Origin: Cephalotus follicularis
Taxonomy: Eukaryota > Streptophyta > Magnoliopsida > Oxalidales > Cephalotaceae
DNA: 64,000 nucleotides
Reading direction: 5' to 3'
Assembly (NCBI GenBank): GCA_001972305.1
Contig: BDDD01001587.1
Coordinates: forward strand, 334,439-398,438
In this document: piece after piece, positions 1-11,744 of the stretch
How the letters are laid out: every line of letters begins with the position of its first letter
How positions within the stretch are numbered: position 1 is the first letter of the stretch
Translations under genes and position numbers: made by a program
The notes under the pieces: model-generated
Databases searched by the model: none
What the model was told of the DNA's origin: nothing
What the model saw: the letters and a program-made list of their open reading frames with translations, nothing else

Positions 1-488
1 AACATTAAAGCGGTAAAGGCAATCAATATAACGTTATCCAGCTTATACAAATATGATAAAATTAAAAAATTCAATTCCATTCACATGTACGGAAGCATTT
101 AATAACAAGCTACATAAACAAACTGAATCATGCGTCCCATACCACATGATTCCAACATTTAACATAATTGAGCCATCGTCGATTGGCCATAATCGGGGCT
201 TGATCAAAAGTCGATCCACACCATAATACATTAATACATTAATCCAAAACAACACTTGTCTCAATACATTGTTAAAACATTTATTTAAACAATAAAACTC
301 CATCTCGCCAAAGATCCGCCGCGTACGGTCGACATCCACATCACAGCATCAATCTGCAATAGTAGGGGGTTAGCCTTTGTCCTCATCGGCTAAATCATAA
401 GTGAAATTCAAGGCCAGTGATAATGAATGTCATGAAATGAATGCACTCATGATGCAATACAAATCATATCGCCACACGTACATCTAAA

Positions 489-516
489 TATGTATATATA
501 TATGTATATAATAATA
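489..516. repeat. TA-rich microsatellite in E1 3' LTR
   Basis: Short run of TA/TATG dinucleotides. The homologous run in the other LTR is at 7534-7555 and differs in length, as expected for a slippage-prone tract. Confidence 0.8.
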
Positions 517-1159
517 GGTGCAACCATGCCAAGTGGCCACCTCATCAAATCACCATTATGGCTCGAGGGCTGTCAAATCAAATCACTGTCTCAAAGGACA
601 ATCAAATCACTATACGAAAAGCGCCGCCATCTCCTGGCCCCGACGTCGTACTCTTACTTCGGCCCCCGACTCCCGGGTCACGAAGCAAGGCAACAAATCA
701 AACTCATGAAGCTCGCACTTTGTGTTCAGCAATCATGGTCCCCCGTGTTACTTGCACTATGAGTTTAGTAACATTGTATTTGGGCATCCCTAGCCATTCT
801 CCTGGCACCTAGGAGAGCATCCCCACCACCAGCCATTAGTGACACTCCGTCACCCCAGCCAGCACGGCATCAATCACAATCAACAAATCAATTCAAATAA
901 TATTGTTTCCAAGTATTTTATAAAGTACCGGATATAATACATTTATATTAAAATGTATTGCATCTTTGAAACCATGTTTCAATCCATTGAAAACAGACAT
1001 TTATCAAAATATATATTTTCATATCAAATAATGATTGATATAAAATCATTTACACATTTCTAAAATGAATAAAAACACTTTAGAATCATCCATATCTCAA
1101 TCATCAATTCATTTCATATCAAATGCAATGCAAGGATATGCTCAAGGTACGGGTCAGTC

Positions 1160-1482
1160 TCTGACCAGTCGGCTGTCCCCTTATGATAGTCGGCTGTCTC
1201 CCTTCAACAACTGGCTGTCCTAGCTCTGGCAGTCGGCTGCCTCCCTTAACAGTCGGTTGTCTCCCTTCGACAGTCGGCTGCTCTCCTCATCCAGTCGGCT
1301 GCCCTCTCTTGGCAGTCGACTACTTAACCTTCTGCAGGTATGATCTATTTAACGTATGCACAGTCGACTTGTTCTTACATCCAGTCGGCTGTTTCCTATT
1401 GAATAGCCGGTTGTTTGTACTGAACAGCCGGCTGTCCTAGCCTGACAGTCGGCTGCATGCCTTGGCAGTCGACTGGATTTAC
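1160..1482. repeat. Array of CAGTCGACTG-like palindromes (inner cluster, E1 left LTR)
   Basis: About 14 copies of a 10-12 bp imperfect palindrome (consensus CAGTCGRCTG, with variants such as CAGTCGGTTG and CAGCCGGCTG) spaced about 17-40 bp apart and separated by pyrimidine-rich spacers. In the element's own orientation the cluster lies about 0.8-1.1 kb into the LTR, downstream of the CT-rich tract. The homologous array is at 8190-8510. Confidence 0.85.
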
Positions 1483-2011
1483 ACCAGTAGGTAAAAACAG
1501 CAGAAAAATGTATGCCTTTCACACTTCAATCCAACCACTCATGGGCATTCAACAGCAATAACATACATTTATGCCCATAATACAGTCCATAGCATGCATT
1601 TCGTCCATTAACTTCCATTATAATGAAACTTAAATAACAATTATGAAATTTACCCCTACCATAGAATTCCAAAGATAGGAATTGCAATCCACCTCTTTAA
1701 GTTCCAATTCAAGTTTCCAAGCCTCCGAATCCGTCCAGCAACTCCACCAAGTCTGGTTCGAGCTCCAAGTCCAGATTCCAAGCTCAAAATTGGAGAGATA
1801 CAACTTCTCTCTCTCTTTTTCTCTCCACTGTCCTCTCCCTCTTCACAACTCTCAATCTCTTTGAATTTGCTGATGAGAAGAGAAGAGAAAGTGTGTTTTT
1901 ATTGCCATTTTCGCGTCTCTCTCTCCATAACCCCAGAACTGAGCAATTTTGTCATCTCCCCCTTTCTCTCTGCCAAAGACAGACTGCCAACACATTTTTA
2001 ACTGACACATC

Positions 2012-2152
2012 TCATGGCAGTCGACTGCCTTATCTTGGCAGTCGGCTGTCTCTGCCGACACCATCCCCAGCCGGCTGTCTCTCACAACAGGCAGCTCGTT
2101 CCTTCCCCTAGGGTCCAGTCGACTGCCTCCTTATGGCAGTCGGCTGCCCGCC
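2012..2152. repeat. Array of CAGTCGACTG-like palindromes (outer cluster, E1 left LTR)
   Basis: Five or six copies (for example GGCAGTCGACTGCC, GGCAGTCGGCTG, CAGCCGGCTG) within 140 bp. This is about 140-280 bp from the LTR start in element orientation, the region expected to be U3. Its counterpart is at 9042-9182. Confidence 0.85.
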
Positions 2153-2290
2153 CTACTTCAGCACTTCCACACTTCAACTTTTGCTCAAATTTAACATTAC
2201 AAAAAGGGAAAAGTCATAATTCTCATTAATCAATTGCATAAATGCATTGGAAAATACAACATTACGCTAATGAAAATCCCGGGCGTTACA

Positions 2291-2304
2291 TCGACACCTC
2301 TTTC
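2291..2304 (-). other. E1 polypurine tract
   Basis: Immediately inside the 3' LTR; the minus strand reads GAAAGAGGTGTCGA before TGTAACGCC. It occupies the same place as the cleaner tract GAAGGAGGGGTGGA in E4. This is where plus-strand DNA synthesis is primed in LTR retrotransposons. Confidence 0.7.
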
Positions 2305-2309
2305 AAGGA

Positions 2310-3900
2310 ATTTCATCCTTGAAATTAAAACAACACTAAAACAAATGAGGATAATGCTCTCTCACTTCCTCCTCGCGTTCCCGAGTCGCCTCATCGGGTC
2401 GATGGAACTGCCACTGAACGTTTACCATAGGAATGGTTCGGTTCCTCAATACCCGCGTCTTCCTATCCCAAATCTGTACCAGTAACTCCTCGCAAGAAAG
2501 GTCATCTCACACAGGAACTGAATCATAATTCAAGACATTTGACGGGTCTCGAATATATCTCCTCAACATAGATACATGGAAGACATCGTGCACATTTGAC
2601 AGTGCAGGAGGCAAAGCGAGCTGATAAGCCACCTCCCCAACTCTCTCTAAGATCTCGAAAGGACCAATGTAGCGCGGAGCTAGCTTGCCCATCTTTCCAA
2701 ATCTCTGCACCCCCTTCCATGGCGAAACCTTCAGAAACACATGATCACCAACGTCAAAGGTCAGAGGCCTCCTCTTGACGCTGTCCACACAGCTCTTCTA
2801 TCTGCTTTGAGCAGCAATCAGTTTCTCCCTGATGAATCTGACCTTCTCAGAAGTCTCCTCTACCAGGTCCGACCCAAGTAAAGGTCGCTCACCAACCTCA
2901 TCCCAACAAATGGGTGATCTACACTTCCTTCCGTACAAAGCCTCATACGGAGCCATACCAATACTAGAGTGATAGCTATTGTTATAAGAAAACTCTATCA
3001 GAGGAATGTGGTCCTCCCAAGTACCAGTATGGTCGATAATGCAAGCTCGAAGCATATCCTCCAAGGTCTGGATGGTACGTTCTGACTGGCCGTCTGTCTG
3101 TGGGTGAAAGGCAGTACTAAGGTTCAGCCTCATCCCAAAAGCTGTCTGAAATCTCTTCCGAAAGTTGGAAGTGAAGATCGCATCTCTGTAACAAACTATA
3201 CTCACAGGGACACCGTGCAACCTCACGATCTCCTTGATGTATAACCGAGCTAACTTGCTTGCTGAATTAATGACATGGGTAGGCAATAAGTGTGCTGACT
3301 TCGTGAGCCGATCCACAATGACCCACACTGCATTGTGACGGTTCCGAGTCAGAGGAAAACCTGAAACAAAATGTATTGTCACATGCTCCCATTTCCATTC
3401 CGGAATCGGTAATGGCTGTAACAAACCCCTTGGCCTCTGATGCTCACCTTGACAGTCTGACAAGTATAACACTTTGCGACATAATCGGCAATCTCTTTCT
3501 TCATACCGGACCACCAGTAAGTCCTTCTCATATCTTGATACATTTTTGTGTTGCCAGGATGTATGCTATACTGTGATTTATGTGCCGCATGTAACAATTC
3601 ACTTCTTATCCAAGCCTCATCAGGAACACATACTCGACCCCGAAATCTCATAATGCTGTCAGAGTGCATATGAAAATCAGACTCCGGACCGAGATTCTCG
3701 CGAATCCCCATTAGTTCAGGATCACTCAATTGTGCATCCTTTATATGGTCCAGTAAAGCTGGCTGTGCCTGCATGCTAGCCACAAAAACCCCCGGTGACT
3801 GATTAAACGGAGACCACTCTTGGAAGTCCTCTAACATCTTCCACTGAGATATCATTGTGTTAGCAACCATAGCCTTACGGCTTAAAGCATCCGCGACCAC
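2310..3900 (-). pseudogene. E1 integrase with C-terminal chromodomain (broken)
   Basis: Integrase inserts element cDNA into chromatin. The zinc-binding HHCC module is visible (HKSQYSIHPG ... CYTC). It is followed by the catalytic core in a second frame, so there is a frameshift near 3455. The core has lost two acidic residues seen in related elements: VTIHFV where E4 has ITLDFV, and CYRD where others have CDRD or SDRD. The glutamate in GQSERTIQ remains. A stop follows IAAQSR near 2795 and another follows YDSVPV at 2507. Beyond that the frame continues into a chromodomain (IWDRKTRVLRNRTIPMV ... WQFHRPDEATRERE) to about 2310. The chromodomain class is known to bind modified histone tails. Confidence 0.9.
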
Positions 3901-3960
3901 ATTCGCTTTCCCGGGATGGTACTGAATACTGCAGTCATAGTCATTAAAGAACTCAACCTA

Positions 3961-5544
3961 TCACCATTGTCTCATGTTTAGGGTATCTTGAACAAAAAGA
4001 TACCTCAAACTCTTGTGGTCAGTAAAAATCTCAAACTGTGCCCCATATAAGTAATGCCTCCATTTCTGAAGAGCAAAGATAATCACGACCAATTCATGAT
4101 CATGCGTCGGGTAGTTCTCCTCATATGGATTTAGCTTTCGCAAAGCATAAGCGATCACTCTGCCTCGTTGCATCAACACACAACCCAAACCCTTACCCGA
4201 AGCATCACTATGGACCGCAAAGCCCTTGTTACCCTAAGGTAACGCTAAAACAGGAGCGAAAACCAATCGATCCTTCAGATCACAAAAATTGGCTTCACAT
4301 TCATCATCCCAGATAAACAAGGTCTTCTTCTAGGTTAGTCATGTCAAAGGTGTAGCTATTCTCGAGAAGTTCTGAATGAACCTCCGATAATAACCTGCCA
4401 AACCAAGAAAACAGCGCACCTCAGTTACATTCCTTGGTTGCGGCCAAGCCTGTACCACTTCGGACTTCGACGGATCCACCGCCAAACCCTCTCCGGATAC
4501 AATGTGACCCAGAAAAATCACATGATCGAGCCAGAACTCACACTTGCCAAACTTGGCATACAACCGATGCTCCTTGAAAATCTGCAACACCAATCTCAGA
4601 TGATATGCGTGTTCCTCCTCATTCCTTGAGTACACTAGCATGTCATCAATGAACACCACTACAAACTGATCCAGGTACGGTCGGAACACATCGTTCATCA
4701 GCGACATAAACGATGTCGGCGCGTTGGTGACACCAAACGGCATTACCAAGAACTCATAATGACCATACCTAGTCCGGAAGGCAGTCTTCTCTATATCTCT
4801 TTCCTTCACTCTCAGCTGGTGATAACCCGACTTCAGATCAAGTTTAGAAAACACCCTTGACCCTTGTAACTGGTCAAACAAATTTTCAATGTGTGGAAGA
4901 GGATACTTATTCTTGATAGTAGCCTTATTCAACATTCTGTAGTCGATGCAAAGCCTCTTCGACCCATCTTTCTTCTTCACAAATAACACTGGCGTGCCCC
5001 ATGGAGAGACACTGGGCTGTACAAAACCCTTATCAATCAGGTCTTGCAGTTGTGACTTCAATTCTCTCAACTTCGCTGGAGCCATTTGGTAAGGCGCCTT
5101 AGATATAGGAGCCGTACCTGGTACTAGGTCAATCACGAACTCCATGTTCCTCCTCGGTGGCAAAGACACCAAGTCTGTGGGAAACACATCTGGAAATTCA
5201 TTCACAACCGGAACTTCCTCCACACTATTACCCTTTTCCTTTCTCGTGTCAACCACATGAGCCAGAAACCGTTCACACCCTTTCTCTAGGTACCTCGATG
5301 CCCGAATAAAAGATATGATCGGTGTTGAGAACCCTTTGTTTCCCTTGAACTGTATAGTAGTTCCATCTAGTGAGCAAAAATCCACAGTCTTGTTATAACA
5401 GTCCATGCATGCACGGTAAGCTGACAACCAGTCCATACCCAAGATGACATCAAAATCATGTTTGGGCAATACGATCAAATCTGCATACACCGTAACACCT
5501 GCCTTAGAAATCTCGCAACCTCTATACACCGAATCTGTACACAT
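3961..5544 (-). pseudogene. E1 reverse transcriptase and RNase H (broken)
   Basis: The RT copies element RNA into cDNA and RNase H removes the template. After the protease tail ([10 protein letters not shown]) come LFVKKKDGS and [11 protein letters not shown], then [17 protein letters not shown], and the catalytic FIDD (gypsy form of YVDD) in [13 protein letters not shown]. The main frame ends at 4339 after ATPLT. Reading on in frame through three stops (TGA, TAG, TAG) recovers the RNase H start, then [10 protein letters not shown] and [11 protein letters not shown] (3961-4188). At homologous sites E4 has CGA, CAG and GAG, so the stops fit C-to-T or G-to-A changes. Two more stops follow NMRQW near 3960. 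Confidence 0.92.
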
Positions 5545-5550
5545 GGAACC

Positions 5551-6923
5551 TCAAGTAGGTGTACTCACATCAAGAACATAAGGCATGCAATCAAGAAACA
5601 CATTTAAACATGATGTAAAATGGGAAGCAATAAAAGAATGCGATGCTCCCGAGTCCATCAACACTCTAGCAGAAAAGCCATAAACATATACAGCACCTCC
5701 CACAACAGAAGTAGACTCTGGAACCTCTGTCTGAGTGAGAATGAAAACTCTACCTTTCACGACACCCTTGCCGGTATCCCTCCGCTGTGACGGTCCCGGT
5801 GCAGAACCGCTACCACTCGCTGGCCCAGTAGGTGCCGTCATCTTACCCCTCGGGCAATCCCCCGCCAGGTGGCCAGATTCCCCAGATCTCATGCACAACC
5901 CTCTCTTCAACCAACAATCTTTCTGAATGTGACCCATACGGCCGTAGGCAGAACAAGCTCCGGTTCTCGTGTTACTCCCCTGACTGGAAGAATGGTTGGA
6001 TCTATTCTTTGGTGACTTTGTTGGAGAACCGCTGCCCTGCCATTTTGATGATGCTGGCCTAGACTAAGTAGATGTTTGTTTACTCTGTTGTGCTTGGGCC
6101 CTCTCAGCCCGGTCTTCATTCAACACACTTTCTATCTATCTCATCTTTTGGGTGACCTCCACAAAAGTACCCAGCTCCATAACACTGATTCGAGACCGAA
6201 GATCCAGTCGCAGGCCTCTCAAAAATCTTCGAATCTTCTTTTCTTCATCTGCCACCAAATAGGATGAATGTCTGGCAAGCTCCACAAATCTAGCCTGATA
6301 CTCGGCCACGGTCATTTCACCCTAACGCAGCTCTAAGAGCTCTGTCTCTCTCCGTTCATGCTCTATGCGTGTCACATAAGCCGCTAGAAACTCCTCCTGA
6401 AACCCTTCCAAAGTACTAGCAACTCTAGTGGCTTCCCATTTTGCCTTGACCATCTCCCACGGTACACAGCAAATCTCAGTTTATGTCTATCAGTACACTC
6501 CATCACTTCGAAGATCTTCTCTAGATCGTGTAACCACCTTTCAGCCATAGTAGCATCAAGCTCCCCTTTGAAACTGGGAGGATTCTATCTCATGAATCTC
6601 TCAAGGTTCATTCCAAACCGATTACCGTCAAAGTGCATACCCTGAGCAGGAGCCACCTGCTGAGGCTGAGCTTAAGCATACAATATCCACATCTCCTCCA
6701 TATTTGCTGCATTAGCAGCCATCTGTTGCTGATTAGCAGCTATCTGCTGCTGGATGTAGTCAGCGATGCGGTCCATCGGATCTCTCACCCCAGGTGCCGC
6801 CTCCGGAACATTCATGTTGGCAGCCCCCTGTGGAACATAACTCATCGGATCTCCCCCAAGATTTATCTCCTTGGGAACATGCTCATCAACAACTCTACGC
6901 CTTCCGCGTCTCCTTCGGTCCAT
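5551..6923 (-). pseudogene. E1 gag and aspartic protease (broken)
   Basis: Gag forms the virus-like particle and the protease matures it. The start MDRRRRGRRR at 6923 matches the E3 gag start and lies about 100 bp from the primer site. The first frame stops near 6672; homology to the retrotransposon gag domain continues through frame changes to the zinc knuckles around 5850-5960 (GHIQKDC; SGESGHLAGDC, with the first cysteines altered). The protease motif LMDSGASHSFI is intact in the frame ending at 5551, where an in-frame TGA separates it from the rest of pol. The usual chromovirus arrangement is one gag-pol frame, so these breaks are decay. Confidence 0.88.
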
Positions 6924-7019
6924 TGGTTCCTACAAGAAGGATGATGGTTAGTCACGACTTTAGGAAAACAATTAATTAATTGCCAAGGAAAATTTCCTAG
7001 CTAAGCATATTTGGAATAT

Positions 7020-7031
7020 GCTCTGATACCA
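7020..7031 (-). other. E1 primer-binding site (tRNA-iMet)
   Basis: The plus strand reads GCTCTGATACCA, i.e. TGGTATCAGAGC in element orientation, complementary to the 3' end of plant initiator Met tRNA. It is separated from the LTR by four bases. This fixes both the orientation and the 5' LTR boundary. Confidence 0.95.
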
Positions 7032-7533
7032 CTGCTGTCACACCCCGTTCCCGTTAAGACAACATTAAAGCGGTAAAGGCAATCAATATAACATTATCCA
7101 ACTTATACAAATATGATAAAATTTAAAACTTCAATTCCATTCACATGTGCGGAAGCATTTAATAACAAGCTAGATAAACAAACCGAATCATGCGTCCCAT
7201 ACCACATGATTCAAACATTTAACATAATTGAGCCATCGTCGATTGCCCATAAACGGGGCATGATCGAAAGTCGATCCACACCATAATACATTAATCCAAA
7301 ACAACACGTGTCTTAATACATTTTTAATACATTTATGTAAACAATAAAACTCCATCTCCCCACAGATCCGCCGCGTACGGTCGACATCCACATCACTCCA
7401 TGAATCTGCAATAGTAGGGCCTTTGTCCTCACTCGGCTAAATCATAAGTGAAATTCAAGGTCAGTGATAATGAATGTCATGAAATGAATGCACTCATGAT
7501 GCAATACATATCATATCGCCACACGTACATCTA

Positions 7534-7555
7534 CATATGTATATATATATATATA
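7534..7555. repeat. TA microsatellite in E1 5' LTR
   Basis: Alternating TA run; counterpart of 489-516. Confidence 0.8.
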
Positions 7556-8189
7556 CCAATAGGTGCAACTATGCCAAGTGGCCACCACATCAAATCACCA
7601 TCATGCCTCGAGGGCTGTCAAATCAAATCAAATCACTGTGCAAAGAGTGCCGCCATCTCCTGGCCCCGACGTCGTACTCTTACTTCGGCCCCCGACTCCC
7701 GGGTCACGAAGCAAGGTAACAAATCAAACTCATGAAGCTTGCACTCTGTGTTCAGCAATCATGGTCCCCCGTGTTACTTGCACTATGTGTTTAGTAACAT
7801 TGTATTTGGGCGTTCCTAGCCATCTCTTGGCACCTAGGAGAGCATCCCCGCCACAAGCCATCAGTGACGCTCCATCACCCCAGCCAGTACGACATCAATC
7901 ACAATCAACAAATCAATTCAATTCAAATCGTTTCCAAGTATTTTATAAAGTACCAGAAATAGTACATTTATATTAAAATGTATTGCATCTTTGAAACCAT
8001 GTTTCAATCCATTGAAAACATACATTTATCAAAATATATATTTTCATATCAAATATTGATTTATATAAAATAATTTACACATTTCTAAAATGAATAAAAA
8101 CACTTTAGAATCATCCATATCTCAATCATCAATTCATTTCATATCAAATGCAATGCAAGGATATGCTCAAGGTACGAGTCAGTCTCTGA

Positions 8190-8510
8190 CCAGTCGGCTG
8201 TCCCCTTATGACAGTCGGTTGTCTCCCTTCAACAAATGGCTGTCCTAGCTCTGGCAGTCGGCTGCCTCCCTTAACAATCGGTTGTCTCCCTTCGACAGTC
8301 GGCTGCTCTCCTCATCCAGTCGGCTGCCCTCTCTTAGCAGTCGACTACTCAACCTTCTGCAGGTATGTTCTATTTAACGTATGAACAGTCGACTGGTTCA
8401 TACATCTAGTCGGCTGTTTCCTATTGAGTAGCCGGTTGTGTGCACTGAACCACCGGCTGTCCTAGCCCTCCAGTCGGCTGCCCGCCTTGGCAGTCGACTG
8501 GATTTACACA
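8190..8510. repeat. CAGTCGACTG-like palindrome array (inner cluster, E1 right LTR)
   Basis: Same order of units as 1160-1482 with point differences in several (for example CAGTCGACTGG where the left LTR has CAGTCGACTTG). The array was therefore present before insertion and the units have since drifted. Confidence 0.85.
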
Positions 8511-9041
8511 AGTAGGTAAAAACAACAGAAAAATGCATGTCTTTCACACTTCAATCAATCCAAACACGAGCATTCAACCGCAATAACATACATTTATGCC
8601 CATAATACAGTCCATAGCATGCATTTTGTCCATTAACTTCCATAATAACGGAACTTAAATAACAATAATGAAATTTACCCCTAACTTAGAATTCCAAGTT
8701 AGGAATTGAAATCCACCTCTTTAAGTTCCAATTCAAGTTTCCAAGCCTCCGAATCCGTCCAGCAACTCCACCAAGTCTGGTTTGAGCTCCAAGTCTAGAT
8801 TCCAAGCTCAAAATTGGAGAGATAAAACTTCTCTCTCTCTCTCTTTTTCTCTCCACTGTCCTCTCCCTCTCCACAACTCTCAATCTCCTTGAATTTTCTG
8901 ATGAGAAAAGAAGAGAAAGTGTGTTTTTATTGCCATTTTCGCGTCTCTCTCTCTCTATATACCCACAACTGAGCAATTTTATCCCCTCCCCCTTTCACTT
9001 TGCAAAGACAGACTGCCAACACATTTTTAACTGACACATCT

Positions 9042-9182
9042 CATGGCAGTCGACTGCCTTATCTTTGCAGTCGGTTGTCTCTGCAGACACCATCCCCAGC
9101 CGGCTGTCTCTCACAACAGGCAGCCGGTTCCTTCCCCTAGGGTCCAGTCGATTGCCTCCTTATGGCAGTCGGCTGCCCACCC
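9042..9182. repeat. CAGTCGACTG-like palindrome array (outer cluster, E1 right LTR)
   Basis: Counterpart of 2012-2152. It includes CAGTCGACTG, CAGTCGGTTG, CAGCCGGCTG, CAGCCGGTTC, CAGTCGATTG and CAGTCGGCTG. Confidence 0.85.
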
Positions 9183-9317
9183 TGCTTCAGCACTTCCACA
9201 CTTCAACTTTTGCTCAAATTTAACATTACAAAAAGGGAAAAGTCATAATTCTCATTAATCAATTGCGTAAATGCATTGGAAAATACAACATTACATTAAT
9301 GAAAATCCCGGACGTTA

Positions 9318-10095
9318 AAATTGCTTAACCCAAATGGCATAACCGAGAACTCATAGAGACCATACCGAGATCTAAAAGCTGTCTTCAGATTGTCCTCTTC
9401 CCTCACCTTCAACTGATATATCCAGACCGAAGATCTATCTTAGAGACGTCTCGTAACTACTCAAACAAGTCATATATCCTCTGCAACGGATACTTGTTAC
9501 ACACAGTAACCTTGTTGAGCTACCTATAGTCGATACACAAACGCATAGCTCCATCCTTCTTCTTCACGAACAGGACTGGAGCACCCTATGGAGAACTACT
9601 AGGCCGAATAAATCCTTCATACAACAAGTCTTCCAACTGCACCTTTAACTCATTCAACTCTACCGATGCCATACGGTAGGGAGCAAGGGATATAGGAGCT
9701 GCACCAGGGATCAACTCAATCTCAAAGACTATTTCCCTGTCATGAGGGGGACCTGGTAACTCATTGGGGAAAACATCGGGGAAATCGCAAACTACAGTTA
9801 TGTCCTTTACCTCTGGCTCTAACATCCAAGTATCAACCACATGAGCTAAGATTCCTTGTGCACCTTTCCCTAAGGTCTTACGTGCAACCATAGCCGAGAC
9901 CATCTTCAGAGGTGCCGAGCACTGGTCGCGGACTAACTCCTTGCCTAACTCATCGGGCAAACAAAAGGAAACAACCTTCTGCAAACAATCGACCACTGCT
10001 CGATGCCTCACAAGCCAATCCATGCCCAGGATGGCATCAAAATCGTCAATCTTGAAGGGGATAAGGCCGGCTACAAAACTCTGCCCCTTGATCAC
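9318..10095 (-). pseudogene. E2 protease tail and N-terminal reverse transcriptase
   Basis: The open frame 9586-10095 covers the segment after the protease (DAILGMDWLVRHRAVVDC) and the start of RT (ELIPGAAPISLAPYRMA ... GFIRPSSSP). Continuing left through stops are remnants of [15 protein letters not shown] and LRSGY, ending where the E1 LTR interrupts just before the palm region (homologous to the PFGVTNAP area). The FIDD catalytic motif is not in the window. It is truncated by insertion and by internal stops. Confidence 0.85.
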
Positions 10096-10134
10096 AACAT
10101 CACAACCTCTGTAGACTCGTCTTACATGGTAACT

Positions 10135-10407
10135 CTAGCCCGTAGGAACAGATACAGAGATCTCTTCGTCCAAGGAACTCAACACTCCACATGCATGTAT
10201 ACAGAATAAATGGACAACAAAAGATAAAGAGGCTCCTGTGTCAAACAAAACCGTGGCATCCCTACCAAAGATAAGAGCCTTACCTAAAGCCACATCCGCA
10301 GATCCGAGAGCATCCTCTCTGTTCAGAGTATAGACTCTGGCAGTTGCAGCAGGTCTGCCCTGTTGTCGTCTACCACTGGCCTTGGACGAACCAACTTGAG
10401 AAGCCAT
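10135..10407 (-). pseudogene. E2 aspartic protease
   Basis: A 90-codon frame with the retropepsin motif LFDTGASLSFV (catalytic Asp in DTG) preceded by a Gly/Gln/Arg-rich linker. It cleaves gag-pol in related elements. It is separated from gag by stops and from RT by a stop near 10135. The ATG used is just the first in the frame; the original was a gag-pol fusion. Confidence 0.82.
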
Positions 10408-10473
10408 TGATCCACGTCTGGCTCCCGCGGATTGTCTACTCGAAGCAACCGGTCAAGGTGTCATCGAGGTTTG

Positions 10474-11454
10474 CTAAGCCTGTGGACAATTCATCAGGAT
10501 ATGTCCAACCTTGCCACACTGGAAACAATCTTGAGTCTCTGTTCTACAATTACAAAAGTGGGAATGACCACACCTCTGGCACCTTTGAGGTTGTTGAGAA
10601 GGTGATGAACTCTGATGTGTGCTCTGCTGCGCACCACTGGCTGTAGGAGGATTCATCTGCTGCAGAGAAAATGTCTCATGCCCGTCAGACTTGGCCTGTC
10701 CTCGGTTTCCACCGTTAGCTTGTTTGTGGGAGAAAGGCTTCCTCCATTTTCCTTGTCCTCGGGAGCAACCCTTACCTTGAGAAGCCAGCTGTCCATCTCT
10801 CTTTTATCCTCTGTCTTGACGGTTCCTCTGCTCCGTAATACTTTGTTCAACTCTCTTGGCAGATTCCACCAAATCTCCAAAGATAGTCCAATTGGTTGCT
10901 GCCACAATATGTCTCACCTTGGGCCTCAACCCATCCAAGAATTTCTCATGCCTCTCCTCTTGGTCTGCAACCAACGCAGGAGCGAAGTGAGACAACTACA
11001 TATAACGGTATTCATACCGCATCACAGTCATGTTCCCCTGACGTAATTGCAAGAACTCTCTCCTCTTCTCTTTCACAAAAGTAGTTGGGAAGAAGTATTG
11101 ATGAAACTCTCTTTTGAAAACATCCCAAGTGCTCGTCTCAACATCGGCATGCCTAGCCTGGAGAGCTTCCTACAATCGAAGAGAATTATTCCTTACCAAG
11201 AAGATTGCAAGTCCATCACATGTGTCGTCAGAAACTCCCATCTGTAGAAAGATCATCTCGAGATGATTTAGCCATGCCTCTGCATCCGCTGGATCGTCCG
11301 TACCCTCAAAGGCTGTAGTGCCTAGACGTTGTAGACGTTCAACTGGTAGAACTTGAGGTTGAGAACCACTCAATGCTTGTGCTATCATCGTAGAAAATTG
11401 CATCCACTCAGCTTGATTACCCGTACCTTCGTCAGGAATCACACATTGGTGCAC
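10474..11454 (-). pseudogene. E2 gag with zinc knuckle (broken)
   Basis: The N-terminal frame (11170-11454) has the chromovirus gag signature FEGTDDPADAEAWLNHLE. The middle gag segment (FLDGLRPKVRHIV) is at 10804-10995 in another frame. The nucleocapsid part (10474-10656) has RCQRCGHSHFCNC and an intact CCHC knuckle CFQCGKVGHILMNC. At least two frame changes and several stops separate the pieces. The true start is probably slightly upstream of 11454 but not clear. Confidence 0.82.
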
Positions 11455-11744
11455 CTCACTATAGGAACATCGATCGAGGGGCTACGCAAGCACACCCTCG
11501 TCAGCAATCACGAGTTCAGTACTACACCATATGAACATCAATCGAGGAGCTACCTCATCAGAAATCATATAGCGTTAATGTAACGCCCGGTAATTTCCTG
11601 AATGTAATGTTTCGATTCATGATGTAATCTTAAACTTGATTTTATGAGAATGTTGAGTTTTTGAACTCAAAGGATGCTTACACACCCTAATAATGGTCTT
11701 GGAAATGGAATGTGTATGTCAAAGCTTGAAACGGCGCTGTTCTG

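Larger units (their letters stand above)
1..2290 (-). repeat. E1 3' LTR (outer 25 bp missing)
   Basis: Base 1 aligns with 7061 in the right LTR, so 25 bp of the outer end lie beyond the window. The inner end is ...GGGCGTTACA at 2290; on the minus strand the LTR begins TGTAACGCCCGGG. The two copies are clearly homologous along their length with scattered substitutions and small indels. The LTR contains a TA microsatellite, a CT-rich tract near 1800-1860 and two arrays of CAGTCGACTG-like palindromes. ORFs predicted inside it are not credible genes. Confidence 0.93.
1..9317 (-). mobile_element. E1: Ty3/gypsy chromovirus, nearly full length, left LTR cut by window edge
   Basis: Read on the minus strand the order is 5' LTR (7036-9317), tRNA-iMet primer site, gag, protease, RT, RNase H, integrase, chromodomain, polypurine tract and 3' LTR (1-2290). 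The C-terminal chromodomain and the gag start (MDRRRRGRRR) are like those of E3 and E4, so the three belong to one chromovirus group, probably Tekay/Del-like. The coding region carries several stops and at least one frameshift, so it cannot be autonomous. The target duplication cannot be tested because the left end lies outside the window. On the right it abuts E2 RT sequence, so E1 inserted into E2. Confidence 0.93.
7036..9317 (-). repeat. E1 5' LTR
   Basis: About 2.28 kb. The inner end reads TGTCACACCCCG at 7036. The outer end is GGACGTTA(AA) near 9317 where the other copy has GGGCGTTACA, so the terminal CA is mutated or lost. It is homologous to 1-2290 throughout and carries the same palindrome arrays (8190-8510 and 9042-9182) and a CT-rich tract near 8829-8870. 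Confidence 0.92.
9318..11578 (-). mobile_element. E2: internal remnant of an older chromovirus
   Basis: Gag to RT of a Ty3/gypsy element on the minus strand, cut on the left by E1 and on the right by E3. No LTR, RNase H or integrase of this element is in the window; they would lie beyond the inserted elements. Its gag and protease differ clearly from E1/E3/E4, so it is another family. Confidence 0.88.

Noticed and set aside
1160-1482. CRISPR-like array of regularly spaced short repeats
   Set aside because: Units are short, degenerate palindromes with uneven spacing, inside a eukaryotic LTR, and the same array recurs in the partner LTR. No Cas genes.
7020-7031. tRNA gene fragment
   Set aside because: Only 12 bp matching the tRNA-iMet 3' end, adjacent to an LTR: a primer-binding site.
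8686-8976. Basic, Arg/Glu-rich frame in the E1 LTR
   Set aside because: Low-complexity translation of a CT-rich tract; not conserved as a frame in the other LTR.
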